Shown here: in pieces, positions 9,099 to 17,876 of the stretch
Layout of the letters: the number at the start of each line of letters is the position of its first letter
How positions within the stretch are numbered: the first letter of the stretch is position 1
NCBI RefSeq assembly: GCF_002215215.1
Contig: NZ_CP018632.1
Coordinates: 6,754,501 to 6,818,500, forward strand
Reading direction: 5' to 3'
DNA length: 64,000 bases
DNA from: Granulosicoccus antarcticus IMCC3135
GTDB taxonomy: Bacteria; Pseudomonadota; Gammaproteobacteria; Granulosicoccales; Granulosicoccaceae
Made by a program: the position numbers and the translations under genes
The notes under the pieces: generated by a model
What the model saw: the letters and a program-made list of their open reading frames with translations, nothing else
Told to the model about the DNA's origin: nothing
The model's database searches: none

Positions 9099-9911
9099 TC
9101 ACGCCTGTAACGCGTGCTTGATGGCCTGCAGCGTCTGTTCTGGCTGCTCACTCATGATCATATGCCCACAGGTATCCAGAACAATCAGCTCGGCACCCAG
9201 ACCATCCACCAGGTTCCGGCTCATACGCATGGGCGTCATGCGATCAGCATCTCCGACTACCACCGTGGTCTTGCCTTTCGGGAAGACAGATGCCACCTGG
9301 TCCAGACCCGCATAGGCATTACACGCGAACAGATCCGCATGCAGAACACCCGGAGCACAACGTTCCAGCAAGGCTTTAGCACTGTTGAACGCACTGATTC
9401 CTGCAACCGGATTGTGGCCCAGCTGTGATTCATGGCAATGACTGTAAATGGCAATCATGTCGACCGCTGATTGCTGATTGGCATTAGCCGCATCCAGTAG
9501 TGGCTGAGCAACAGGCATTGGATAACCCGCTCCGACCAGCAGCAAATGTTCAACTTTATCGGCCCGTTGGCCGGCGGCCTCTGCAACAACCAGCGACCCC
9601 ATGCTATGACCACCAAGAATCACCGGGGTGTCCGGCAAGCCGTGTTCGGCCTGCAGATGATCCAGCAGTCGCCAGATGAAACTCGCCTGTGCATCAATGG
9701 AGCTCAGCGCCTCACCACCTGATGCACCGTGCCCTGGTAAATCCGGAGTGACGACATTGAACCCGTGGCGGGCAAAATAACGAGCCAGCAGCACCCAGAC
9801 GGTTCTGTCCATGCCCGCACCATGCTGTAACAGCAGGGTTCGCCGATTCTGCAGCCACTCAACACCACCCTGCCCGACAAAAACCGTTTCGCCATCCAGT
9901 TGCACTTTCAT
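9099..9911 (-). CDS. Alpha/beta-fold hydrolase
   Basis: 270 residues. The nucleophile elbow is GGHSMGS (Ser103), with an oxyanion segment LLQHGAGMDRTVW near residue 30. The acid is likely in VVGDADRMTPM and the base His in DTCGHMIMSEQPE near residue 248. Its start codon overlaps the metY stop by 4 bases (ATGA), indicating translational coupling. Coupled MetY and alpha/beta hydrolase genes suggest an accessory role in sulfur or homoserine-ester metabolism. The sequence is not a clear homoserine O-acetyltransferase, so that idea is only an inference from position. Confidence 0.85.
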   Translation of the reverse strand: MKVQLDGETVFVGQGGVEWLQNRRTLLLQHGAGMDRTVWVLLARYFARHGFNVVTPDLPGHGASGGEALSSIDAQASFIWRLLDHLQAEHGLPDTPVILGGHSMGSLVVAEAAGQRADKVEHLLLVGAGYPMPVAQPLLDAANANQQSAVDMIAIYSHCHESQLGHNPVAGISAFNSAKALLERCAPGVLHADLFACNAYAGLDQVASVFPKGKTTVVVGDADRMTPMRMSRNLVDGLGAELIVLDTCGHMIMSEQPEQTLQAIKHALQA

Positions 9912-11254
9912 GATGCTGACCCCGCGTTAGCCTGGGAAGTCTTGGCAGCGTGATTGGCGGCGGCTTTCTCAGCTCGTCGCAGTGCCTGGGCCAGATCAGC
10001 CAGCAAGTCATCCAGATCTTCCAGGCCCACTGACAATCGCACCAGTCCTGGAGAGATGCCCGCAGCAATCAGATCAGCATCGTCCATGCGCGAATGCGTG
10101 GTACTGGCAGGATGGATCACCAGTGACTTGGCATCACCGACATTCGCCAGGTGTGAGAACAACTGCAGACTCTCGATGAATGCACTGCCCGCCGGCCGTC
10201 CGCCTGCGAGTTCAAAACTGAAGACCGCACCTGCGCCCTTGGGAAGCAGCGTCTTGGCCAGCTCATGATCGGCATGCTCCGGCCTGTCCGGATGATGGAC
10301 GATGGACACCGCAGCCTGCTCGGCCAGATATTTAACGATGGCTGAGGTATTGCTCACATGCCGATCCATGCGCATGGGCAGCGTTTCCAGTCCCTGCAGC
10401 AAGTGAAAAGCATTGCCTGGTGACAGGCTGGCCCCGAAGTCTCGCAATCCTTCCTTACGAGCGCGCATGATGTAGGCTGCAGGCCCGAACTCTTCAACGA
10501 AATCCATGCCATGGAAACCGGCGTAAGGCTCACTCAGCTCGGGAAAGCGTCCGGATGCTTCCCAATCGAAGCGCCCGCCGTCCACCAGCACCCCACCCAG
10601 AGCAACACCGTGTCCACCCATGAATTTGGTCAGGGAATGCATGACGATATCAGCCCCCAGACGTAACACCTGCATCAGATAAGGTGTGGTCAGAGTAGCG
10701 TCAATCATCAGCGGCACACCGGCGGCATGCGCGATGGCCGAGACCTTGGGAATATCCAGCACCTCACAACGCGGATTAGCGACGGTCTCTGCAAAAATCA
10801 CACGCGTTTCCGGGCGTATGGCAGCGGCAAAGGCTTCAGGATCCTGCGGATCAACAAAAGTTGTCTCGATACCGAACCTGGGCAGGGTATAACTCAACAG
10901 ATTATGCGTACCGCCGTAGAGCGCGCGCGAAGCCACAATGTGTCCGCCGGCGCCGGTGATGGTCGTCAGTCCCAGATGAATGGCTGCCATGCCACTGGCC
11001 GTACAAACCGCGCCGACACCACCCTCCAAAGCGGCAACACGTTCTTCGAGCACAGCAACGGTCGGATTCGAGATACGTGAATAGACATGTCCGGCACGCG
11101 CGACATCGAACAGCGACGAGGCCTTGTCACTGTCATCAAACACGAAGGAGGTGGTTTGGTAGATTGGCGTTGCCCGGGCACCGGTCTCACGGTCCGGTTG
11201 CTGGCCAGCATGCAGGGCCAGGGTATCAAAGCCCAGAAACTTGGGACCGCTCAT
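9908..11254 (-). CDS. metY: O-acetylhomoserine aminocarboxypropyltransferase (sulfhydrylase), PLP enzyme
   Basis: 448 residues, the length of MetY enzymes rather than the roughly 390 of MetB/MetC. PLP fold-type I landmarks are [11 protein letters not shown], the Asp of [10 protein letters not shown] and the Schiff-base lysine in [11 protein letters not shown] (Lys210). It uses O-acetylhomoserine and sulfide to make homocysteine, which MetH (elsewhere in this window) would methylate to methionine. The unusual TLTT after the PLP-binding Asp, in place of NTFA/NTFT, is noted but is not at a catalytic position. It is first of a two-gene unit with the hydrolase. Confidence 0.92.
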   Translation of the reverse strand: MSGPKFLGFDTLALHAGQQPDRETGARATPIYQTTSFVFDDSDKASSLFDVARAGHVYSRISNPTVAVLEERVAALEGGVGAVCTASGMAAIHLGLTTITGAGGHIVASRALYGGTHNLLSYTLPRFGIETTFVDPQDPEAFAAAIRPETRVIFAETVANPRCEVLDIPKVSAIAHAAGVPLMIDATLTTPYLMQVLRLGADIVMHSLTKFMGGHGVALGGVLVDGGRFDWEASGRFPELSEPYAGFHGMDFVEEFGPAAYIMRARKEGLRDFGASLSPGNAFHLLQGLETLPMRMDRHVSNTSAIVKYLAEQAAVSIVHHPDRPEHADHELAKTLLPKGAGAVFSFELAGGRPAGSAFIESLQLFSHLANVGDAKSLVIHPASTTHSRMDDADLIAAGISPGLVRLSVGLEDLDDLLADLAQALRRAEKAAANHAAKTSQANAGSAS

Positions 11255-11356
11255 TGTTTTGCCTCAAAGACACTTGGAAGCACCAGTGTACTGGATGCCA
11301 TGCGCTTGCGTGAATGCTTGAAAGCGACCCGTTCGCATGCCCTGCCCGGGCAAATG

Positions 11357-13099
11357 TCAGGTGATACCGAACTCCTCCTCACGAGCGCGCTTGATCACAT
11401 CATAGTGTTCAGTCAGCAGATCGTTCTTGGTAACCACACCCAGCAGCATCGGAGCCTTCGGATTGTCGCGATTGACGACGGGCAGATAATCCTGATTCTG
11501 CTCTGCCATGCTCTGCACCGCGGTGACGATATTGGTCAAGGAGTTGATGGTGTAGTCGGCATCCAGAGCGCCTTCAATAGCCAGTGAATCCATCCCTTTT
11601 TCGATACCGTGAGTAATCAGCAAGGACAGGCTTGTACTACCTTTGAAGACGCCGTCTGCATCCACGAAGATGGCGATCAGCTGACGCTCCTGCCCCATCT
11701 TTGATGACAACTGACCGGTCGTCACCTCGGGGGTGATCGACAGGAAATTCTTGTGTATCAGATCTTCCACGCGATGCGTCATGAGCAGGCTGATATCCCG
11801 GTCACCGGACAGATTGATGTTGCGCCGAATTAGCTGCCAGCGGAAAAAAGATCCATGTTTCCCGGTTTGCATGACGGTACTGGCTATGGCAGCCGTGGTC
11901 ATGACCCCCAGAGTGACACCGTAGTCGCGTGTCAGCTCGAATACGATCAACACAGTGGAGATAGGGGCACCTAACAAGGCTGAACCCATGGCTGCCAGGC
12001 CGATGGTGGCATAGACGCTTTGCTGGCTCAATGGCAAGCCCGTCATACTCAGCACAACCCAGAAAAGGCTGCCCAGCATGGTTCCCATGAAAACGGCGGG
12101 GCCGAATATTCCTCCGGCAAAGCCGGTACTGATTGCCAGACAGACGATCAGAAATTTGGCAGCCAGCAACGACAGAATAAGATCGCTTTCCAGCGCACCG
12201 CGCAGAGCCAGCAATGATCCTTCATAACCCAAGCCCATTACCTGTGGCAAAAACAGAGCGATGACACCCATGATCGCTCCTGCCATTGCCGGCTGGGACC
12301 AGCGAGGAATACCCGATCGTTTCCAGAGCTGTTCAAATTGTCCAATGGTGGCCAGCATTGCCTTGGCCAATAGCGCACCGAGAACGCCCAGAAGGGCGAA
12401 CAGCAGCAGCTCCCAGTTGGACTCGATGGCATTAGGTAACACCGGAAAAGCAGGTTGACTGCCTAGGAAATACTCACGTACCAGCATCGCCAGCATGGCG
12501 GCAATGACGATAGGTGCGAAGACGCGCAAGGTGAAATAACCAACAATGACCTCCAGCGCAAAAATGACAGCGGCTATCGGGGTACTGAATGAGACGGCGA
12601 CGGCTGCCGCTGCGCCACAACCGAGCAAGGCCAGTGACTGCTTGTGTGGCAAGCCCAGCTTTTCTGCCAACCAGGCGCTGATAGAGGCCCCGATATGGAC
12701 GGCAGGTCCTTCACGCCCCAGAGGTGCTCCGACTCCCAACGAGACCGCAGCGGCAAGCCCGGCACCCACCCCTGAACGCACTGGCATGCGTGCGCTGTTC
12801 AGGGCGCAGGCTTCCATGACATCAGCGATACCGTGATATCGCCTACCAGGTAGAAACCTCATGACGATACCCAGCAACAGCCCACCAGCGGCCGGTACCA
12901 GAATGACCTGCCAGGCGGGACGTGCGGCAAGGATCTGGGTGTAGCGTATCTCGGAGGCTTCGCCGTAACCCAACCACTGGAACATCAGCACCAGCTTGAG
13001 AAATGCAAGTGTGGATAGCCCGACAACGACTCCGATCAGGGCCGCCAGAAGGTAGAACACCAGACGTTGACCCAGCGGCGAGTCCAGCTGTTTACGCAA
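11357..13099 (-). CDS. ClC-type chloride channel / H+-Cl- antiporter with C-terminal CBS domains
   Basis: 580 residues with about ten membrane helices and a cytoplasmic tail of two CBS-like repeats (MTHRVEDLIHKNFLSI... and IEGALDADYTINSLTNIV...). The gating glutamate is present in PLGREGPAVH (Glu130) and the GGIFGP filter segment is present. The first filter motif GSGIP is replaced by HGIADVMEA, so halide selectivity may be altered. CBS domains commonly sense adenine nucleotides. The only plausible start is a TTG 6 bases behind the ubiH stop, implying coupling to the pepP-ubiH operon. Confidence 0.87.
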   Translation of the reverse strand: MRKQLDSPLGQRLVFYLLAALIGVVVGLSTLAFLKLVLMFQWLGYGEASEIRYTQILAARPAWQVILVPAAGGLLLGIVMRFLPGRRYHGIADVMEACALNSARMPVRSGVGAGLAAAVSLGVGAPLGREGPAVHIGASISAWLAEKLGLPHKQSLALLGCGAAAAVAVSFSTPIAAVIFALEVIVGYFTLRVFAPIVIAAMLAMLVREYFLGSQPAFPVLPNAIESNWELLLFALLGVLGALLAKAMLATIGQFEQLWKRSGIPRWSQPAMAGAIMGVIALFLPQVMGLGYEGSLLALRGALESDLILSLLAAKFLIVCLAISTGFAGGIFGPAVFMGTMLGSLFWVVLSMTGLPLSQQSVYATIGLAAMGSALLGAPISTVLIVFELTRDYGVTLGVMTTAAIASTVMQTGKHGSFFRWQLIRRNINLSGDRDISLLMTHRVEDLIHKNFLSITPEVTTGQLSSKMGQERQLIAIFVDADGVFKGSTSLSLLITHGIEKGMDSLAIEGALDADYTINSLTNIVTAVQSMAEQNQDYLPVVNRDNPKAPMLLGVVTKNDLLTEHYDVIKRAREEEFGIT

Positions 13100-13104
13100 A
13101 AAAC

Positions 13105-14352
13105 TCAGCGGCCCAATCCCATGGTGCGACGAGCAAAGGTCTTGCGCAAGGGCGTGATCGCGTCCAGCCCCAGCAAGGCGGCAGAGCGTATATGGCCAGC
13201 CACCGCCGAATGGCCGCGAAAGCTGCGCGCCAGCGTATCGGTGAAACGCACAACCTGACGCTGGTCGGACTGACGGGCAGCAACAAACTCCGACAACAGT
13301 TGTGCATCACCCGGATCAGCATCGGACGACGCCTGCTTGTGCCCGGTAATCTTGTTGACGAGCCGTTCAGCGAGCTCTTCCACATCGCGCATGGCCAGGT
13401 TATAGCCCTGCCCCCCGACAGGATGCAACAGCCGTGCAGAATTACCCAGCAGTACCGTACGTGCAGCAACCTGGCTAGTGGCCTCGATACGCACCAGTGG
13501 CACGATCAGGCGTGGTCCGACCTCCGTGAAACGTCCGGCCCGAAAACCGAATCGGCTCTGCAGGCGTGCCAGATAAGCAGCATCATCCAGCTCACCCACC
13601 GCCGCCTGCTCCGAAGGCTCGATGCAATCAACCACATTCATGCAGGACCCCGTGCGTGGCAACAAAGCCAGCGGTCCACTGTCGGTGAATCTTTCATAGG
13701 CCACATTTTGATGGTGCTGCGCCAGACGCACCATCGTCAGCACAGCGGCCTGGTCATAGTCCACTTGCGTAGTGCCGATACCCAGCGACTCCCGAACGAC
13801 CGAACCCACACCATCGGCGGCAATCAGCAAGCGTGCCCGAACAGAGCTGCCATCAGCCACAGCGACCTCGACATGATCTTGATGGTGTGCCACCGATACC
13901 ACTCTTGCCCCTCGGCGATGATCTACCGTTGTCGTGGCCAATCGCGCCAGAATGCCATTGGCCAGGTGGGTATTATTCACCACATAACCAACCGCATCAG
14001 CGTTCAATTCATGCGCATGCAGTCGAGTCGCACCGAAGTATCCCTTGTGCGATACAGAGACCTGGAAAATAGGTGCCGCATCACCCGCTATCGCCGACCA
14101 TAAACCGTGTCGATCGAACCAGCGCTGCGTCCCCAGACTCAATGCGGTACATCGCTGCTGCAGAGCCGAGGCATCGTCCCACTGTTCCGCCATTTCCAAT
14201 TCTGCACCCGAAGGAACAGGGGCAATCTCACCGGTCTCCGCGTCGAGCAGAACGACCTGCCAACCTTGGGATGCCAGGACCAGCGCCAGAGGAGCCCCCA
14301 CCAGGCTGGCACCCACAATGACAATATCTGCAACTGGAGCGGAATCGTTCAT
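13105..14352 (-). CDS. ubiH: FAD-dependent ubiquinone hydroxylase, UbiH family
   Basis: About 415 residues, starting at the ATG that overlaps the pepP stop (TGATG); a GTG five codons upstream is also possible. The ADP-binding motif is IVGASLVGAPLALVLA, in which the second Gly of GxGxxG is Ser. The DG motif is LIAADGVGSVVRE. The second FAD motif is GNSARLLHPVGGQGYNLAMRDV, close to the UbiH consensus. It hydroxylates an octaprenyl ring intermediate of ubiquinone at the inner membrane. The ygfB-pepP-ubiH order is the classic gammaproteobacterial one, in which a second paralogue (ubiI) usually follows. Here a ClC gene takes that place. Confidence 0.88.
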   Translation of the reverse strand: MNDSAPVADIVIVGASLVGAPLALVLASQGWQVVLLDAETGEIAPVPSGAELEMAEQWDDASALQQRCTALSLGTQRWFDRHGLWSAIAGDAAPIFQVSVSHKGYFGATRLHAHELNADAVGYVVNNTHLANGILARLATTTVDHRRGARVVSVAHHQDHVEVAVADGSSVRARLLIAADGVGSVVRESLGIGTTQVDYDQAAVLTMVRLAQHHQNVAYERFTDSGPLALLPRTGSCMNVVDCIEPSEQAAVGELDDAAYLARLQSRFGFRAGRFTEVGPRLIVPLVRIEATSQVAARTVLLGNSARLLHPVGGQGYNLAMRDVEELAERLVNKITGHKQASSDADPGDAQLLSEFVAARQSDQRQVVRFTDTLARSFRGHSAVAGHIRSAALLGLDAITPLRKTFARRTMGLGR

Positions 14353-15698
14353 CAATCGTGGCTGCACATGAAGGCTTCGATATCGGCCACTGTCTTAGGC
14401 ACCCCGCCGGTCAGTACTTCATGGCCATCCTGGGTAACAGCGATATCATCCTCAATACGGATTCCGATATTGCGATAGGCCTTGGGTATCTTGCGTGCAT
14501 CGCCAAGATACAAGCCTGGCTCCACCGTGAGCACCATGCCGGGCTCCAGTTCACGCCAGTCCCCATTGATCTTGTATTCACCGACATCATGCACATCCAT
14601 GCCCAGCCAATGACCGGTGCGATGCATATAGTACGGCTTGTAGGCTTCCTCCTTGATCAGCGTGGGCAGCTTGCCCTTGAGAACACCAATGTCACGCAGT
14701 CCTCGGGTCAGCACCTTGACGGCAGCCTCGTGCGGCTCGTTCCAGTGGTTGCCCGGCTTGATGGCATCGATGGCCGCCAATTGCGCTTCCAGAACGATGT
14801 TGTAAACCGTTTTCTGAGCTTCGGTAAAGACGCCATTGACAGGAAAGGTCCGGGTTATATCACCCGCATAGCCTGCCAGTTCCGCACCTGAATCAATCAG
14901 AACCAGCTCGTCATTTTCCAGCACATCCTTGTTTTCGGTGTAATGCAGAATGCAGCCGTTCTCACCGCCACCAACGATCGGCAGGAAAGAATGATCGGCA
15001 TGGTGCGCCCGATACTCGGCAATCAGCTCCGCTTCCAACTGATACTCATACATGCCAGGCTTGGCAGCCCGCATGGCCCTTGCATGTGCGGATGCACTGA
15101 GTTTGGCCGCTGCTCGCAAGCTGGTCAGTTCGGTGCGACTCTTGATGACGCGCATCTCGTCCAGATGAAAGTCCAGCGAAATGAACGAATCGGGATCACC
15201 GCCTGCGCGACGACGACTGGAACGAGCCTGATTCAACCAGCCCAACAACTGCGCATCGAAGGCCAGATCTTTACCCAGGGTATGAAAGACGGACGCCTTG
15301 TTCTCCAATAGTCCGGGCAGGATGTCGTCCAGATCGGTAATCGGAAAGGCATCATCGGCACCCAGAGCTTCAGGGGCATCCTCGACACCGAGAAGACGCC
15401 CGTGCCAGGTTTCCTTTTCCGCATCCCGCTCACGACAGAACATCAGATACTGTCCGGCACGCCGACCGGGGATCAGCACCATCAGCGCATCCGGCTCGTC
15501 AAAACCACTCAGATACAGCATATTGCTGTCTGCACGATAGGGATACTCAGTATCGCGACTACGTGTGCAGCTGCGCGCAGCGGGAATCACTGCAATCGAA
15601 TTTTCCCCCATGATGCGCATCAGTGCGCGACGACGACGTTTGAGTTCGGCGCCCTGTGACTTGGTAAAGCGCTGTGTTCGACTGAGGCCTTTTTTCAT
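14352..15698 (-). CDS. pepP: Xaa-Pro aminopeptidase P
   Basis: 448 residues with an N-terminal creatinase-like domain and a C-terminal pita-bread metallopeptidase domain. The dinuclear metal ligands can all be found: Asp in VLIDSGAELAGYAGDITRTFP (two), His in MHRTGHWLGMDVHD, Glu in LTVEPGLYL and Glu in IGIRIEDDIAVTQDG. It removes N-terminal residues preceding proline in the cytosol. The start codon overlaps the ygfB stop, and its stop overlaps the ubiH start, so the three genes are translationally coupled. Confidence 0.95.
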   Translation of the reverse strand: MKKGLSRTQRFTKSQGAELKRRRRALMRIMGENSIAVIPAARSCTRSRDTEYPYRADSNMLYLSGFDEPDALMVLIPGRRAGQYLMFCRERDAEKETWHGRLLGVEDAPEALGADDAFPITDLDDILPGLLENKASVFHTLGKDLAFDAQLLGWLNQARSSRRRAGGDPDSFISLDFHLDEMRVIKSRTELTSLRAAAKLSASAHARAMRAAKPGMYEYQLEAELIAEYRAHHADHSFLPIVGGGENGCILHYTENKDVLENDELVLIDSGAELAGYAGDITRTFPVNGVFTEAQKTVYNIVLEAQLAAIDAIKPGNHWNEPHEAAVKVLTRGLRDIGVLKGKLPTLIKEEAYKPYYMHRTGHWLGMDVHDVGEYKINGDWRELEPGMVLTVEPGLYLGDARKIPKAYRNIGIRIEDDIAVTQDGHEVLTGGVPKTVADIEAFMCSHD

Positions 15699-16258
15699 GA
15701 TGGTTTTAGTTGAGTAACAGGCGTTATGGGACGTAGTTCTTCCAGAATCAGCAACACACCGACCCGCACATATTCGAGCAATTCGGTAAAAACCACCTCG
15801 TCGGTAGAGGAATCATCGACATCAGCGGCTTCGATCGCCTGGAAGTCTTCAATGATTTCACGGGTATCCGCTGGTAATGGCTTGTGGCCGCGCTGACTCA
15901 GGGCAATACCGATGCCGTAGGTATAACCACCACAGAAATCACCCAGTGCCCGCGTGCGCACCTGCACCGAAACATCGTCATCTGGCAAGGCGGGTGAGAA
16001 ATCCATATCGGCATCATTCAGCGTGCCCAGCGTCTGGCCGAACCATTCATCCAGAGTTTTCAATTCCCCCGCTTTCGAGGCTACCGCCTCAGGAGACAGA
16101 GAAGCGGCATCCAGAAGCTCGGTAAACCAGCGTGTCTTGGCTGCGGTACTCGACATGGAGCACAACAAGCCGCAACACAAGCCGTGAACTTCAGCCAGAG
16201 GCAGTGGCATGTCTAGCCGCTCAAGAGCGTTCGATACAGTCTGATTGGTCAAAGTCAC
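15695..16258 (-). CDS. ygfB: UPF0149 family protein YgfB
   Basis: 187 residues matching the UPF0149/YgfB family: EVHGLCCGLLCS near the N-terminus, ALGDFCGGYTYGIG in the middle and a short acidic helical C-terminus. The protein has no known enzyme activity; in other gammaproteobacteria it sits just upstream of pepP as it does here. It is divergent from the zapB-like and zapA genes, with only 42-75 bp between starts, so both promoters must be packed into that gap. Confidence 0.9.
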   Translation of the reverse strand: MTLTNQTVSNALERLDMPLPLAEVHGLCCGLLCSMSSTAAKTRWFTELLDAASLSPEAVASKAGELKTLDEWFGQTLGTLNDADMDFSPALPDDDVSVQVRTRALGDFCGGYTYGIGIALSQRGHKPLPADTREIIEDFQAIEAADVDDSSTDEVVFTELLEYVRVGVLLILEELRPITPVTQLKPS

Positions 16259-16333
16259 AAGTAACTAGGCATTCCCAGCAAAACAATCTTCAAGTATACA
16301 ATGAGCGTCAATCAACCTGACGAGGCCGTAGGT

Positions 16334-16555
16334 ATGAGTCGCTCCATAGTAGATGTGCAATTTGACGCGCTCGAAGCGCGCATGACCACATTAATCACAC
16401 TTTGCACCCGGCTAAAGCAGGAAAATCAATCTCTCAGGGAGCAGCAGCACTCACTGGTTGAAGAGCGTGCACGTCTGATCGAAAAAAACGAGACAGCGCG
16501 CAGCAAGGTGGAACAGATGATCGTACGGTTAAAGTCACTGGAACTCAACCAATGA
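16334..16555 (+). CDS. Small coiled-coil ZapB-like protein (TIGR02449 type)
   Basis: 73 residues from the ATG at 16334, which has GAGG eight bases upstream. A start at 16301 would add 11 residues but has no ribosome site. Almost the whole chain is heptad-like coiled coil (QFDALEARMTTLITLCTRLKQ...). Proteins of this size beside zapA are annotated as ZapB-like cell division factors, which stabilise the FtsZ ring through ZapA. Its stop overlaps the zapA start (ATGA), indicating coupled translation. Confidence 0.82.
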   Translation: MSRSIVDVQFDALEARMTTLITLCTRLKQENQSLREQQHSLVEERARLIEKNETARSKVEQMIVRLKSLELNQ

Positions 16556-16968
16556 ACAACAGACACAAAGATCGCAAAGCGGATCCCGGTGGCAATCGTC
16601 CAGCCAAACTACGCATTCTGGACAAGGAAGTACAGATTGCCTGTAAACCGGGCGAAGAAGATGACCTGCTGCAGGCGGCCGCTTACATCGACAAGTCCAT
16701 GCGTGAGCTACGAAACCGTAATACGACCTCCAGCATTGAAAAAATTGCCATCGTGACGGCCATCAACACGGCAAACGCCCTACTCAAGTCACGTTCTCTG
16801 GAAAGCAGCCATGCACGTGAACAGGCAGGCACCGCAGACGAGGCGGATATCACAGAGCGTCTGTCTGTACTCAATAGCAAGCTGGATGAACTACTCGAGA
16901 TCGATGTCGACACTCAGGATGCCGACACTCAAGACGATGTCGCAAATCAGACAAAGGAGCCAGAGTAA
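16552..16968 (+). CDS. zapA: Cell division protein ZapA
   Basis: 138 residues. The N-terminal globular domain shows LRILDKEVQIACKPGEEDDLLQAA, then AAYIDKSMRELR and a long helix typical of ZapA dimers and tetramers. The acidic C-terminal tail (DVDTQDADTQDDVANQTKEPE) is longer than in E. coli. It cross-links FtsZ filaments at midcell. It is placed between the ZapB-like gene and 6S RNA, as in many gammaproteobacteria. Confidence 0.92.
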   Translation: MNNRHKDRKADPGGNRPAKLRILDKEVQIACKPGEEDDLLQAAAYIDKSMRELRNRNTTSSIEKIAIVTAINTANALLKSRSLESSHAREQAGTADEADITERLSVLNSKLDELLEIDVDTQDADTQDDVANQTKEPE

Positions 16969-16980
16969 CCAAGCATTGAT

Positions 16981-17009
16981 TTCACGTCCTTACAAGTTCG
17001 TGCTAGTCT
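16981..17009 (+). promoter_or_regulatory. Possible sigma-70 promoter of 6S RNA
   Basis: TTCACG (16981-16986) and TAGTCT (17004-17009) are separated by 17 bases and end 8 bases before the predicted 5' end of 6S RNA. Both hexamers are weak matches, so the call rests mainly on position. Confidence 0.35.
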
Positions 17010-17016
17010 GTAAGTC

Positions 17017-17203
17017 GTATCTTCTGCGGTGTTTGTTATTCGGCTGGGTATATCCCTTGAGCCTAATTTCTCACCCCGGGGATGGTTCGGTCACTGTTGT
17101 TGTGCATGTCCGCTACGGCGGAAAGCCTGATACGGTTCCGGCCGTCCCCACCTGAACCGCTTGGTTCAAGGTAGCACACCAAAAACGGCACCGTGGTTGA
17201 TAC
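17017..17203 (+). ncRNA. ssrS: 6S RNA
   Basis: A 187-nt region between zapA and ygfA, the canonical 6S RNA location. The ends pair: GTATC-TT-CTGCGGTG (17017-17031) with CACCGTGG-TT-GATAC (17189-17203), including G-U pairs. The left side of the central bubble reads CCTTGAGCC followed by a pyrimidine-rich stretch, like CCCUGAGCC in E. coli. The right side contains the small hairpin GAACC-gctt-GGTTC, like the GAACCAAGGGUUC hairpin of E. coli. 6S RNA mimics an open promoter and binds sigma-70 RNA polymerase in stationary phase. Confidence 0.88.
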
Positions 17204-17212
17204 ACTTTTCCA

Positions 17213-17866
17213 ATGACACCCGACAACACTGCGCCACCGGCCACTGCCGACAAGAATTCTGAACGCGATGACACGCGTCAGCAGCTGCAGCAACTGCGAA
17301 AACTGATGGATCCGGCCATGATAGCCGTGCACTCCAGCACCATCGCCGCCAACATCCTCACTCTGTCGGGCAATGCCTTGAAAATCGGTGCCTATCTGGC
17401 ATTCGGCCACGAGGTGAACGTCGATGAATTCATGGCGCAATGCCGAGATCAGGGCCAATCCACTTATGTGCCGCTCATCCAGAGCGATAACACACTGATA
17501 TTTGCCTCACTCACCGATGACACACCCATCATTCTGAACAAATATGCCATTCGCGAACCGGTGACAGATCAGAAAACCTGCCTGCCTGCGACATCTCTGG
17601 ATATCGTGATCGTGCCGTTACTCGGCTTCGACGCTCAGTGTCAACGCATGGGCATGGGCGGTGGCTACTACGACCGGACTTTCGCCTATAAACGTCAGGC
17701 ATTACAAGACAACTCGATAAACCCGGCCCCCTTGCTGATTGGCGTTGCCTTCGAATCGCAATGTGTCGACAGCGTCTTTCCAGACTGGTGGGATGTGACG
17801 CTGGATCACGTCGTGACCGAGAAGAATATCTATTCTCGCAACGGACCGGTCACACCGATCCGCTGA
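17213..17866 (+). CDS. ygfA: 5-formyltetrahydrofolate cyclo-ligase
   Basis: 217 residues. The ATP- and substrate-binding motif MGMGGGYYDR is near residue 145 and the DIVIVPLLGFD strand precedes it, both typical of the family. It converts 5-formyl-THF plus ATP to 5,10-methenyl-THF. The gene begins only 9 bases behind the 6S RNA, so both are probably on one transcript, as in E. coli. The N-terminal 20 residues are poorly conserved in type and a later start is possible. Confidence 0.92.
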   Translation: MTPDNTAPPATADKNSERDDTRQQLQQLRKLMDPAMIAVHSSTIAANILTLSGNALKIGAYLAFGHEVNVDEFMAQCRDQGQSTYVPLIQSDNTLIFASLTDDTPIILNKYAIREPVTDQKTCLPATSLDIVIVPLLGFDAQCQRMGMGGGYYDRTFAYKRQALQDNSINPAPLLIGVAFESQCVDSVFPDWWDVTLDHVVTEKNIYSRNGPVTPIR

Positions 17867-17876
17867 TCAGAAGCTC

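Noticed and set aside
13003-14103. Plus-strand open frame of 366 codons opposite ubiH and the ClC gene
   Set aside because: Shadow frame antisense to two recognised genes, with His/Gln/Arg-rich text and no domain.
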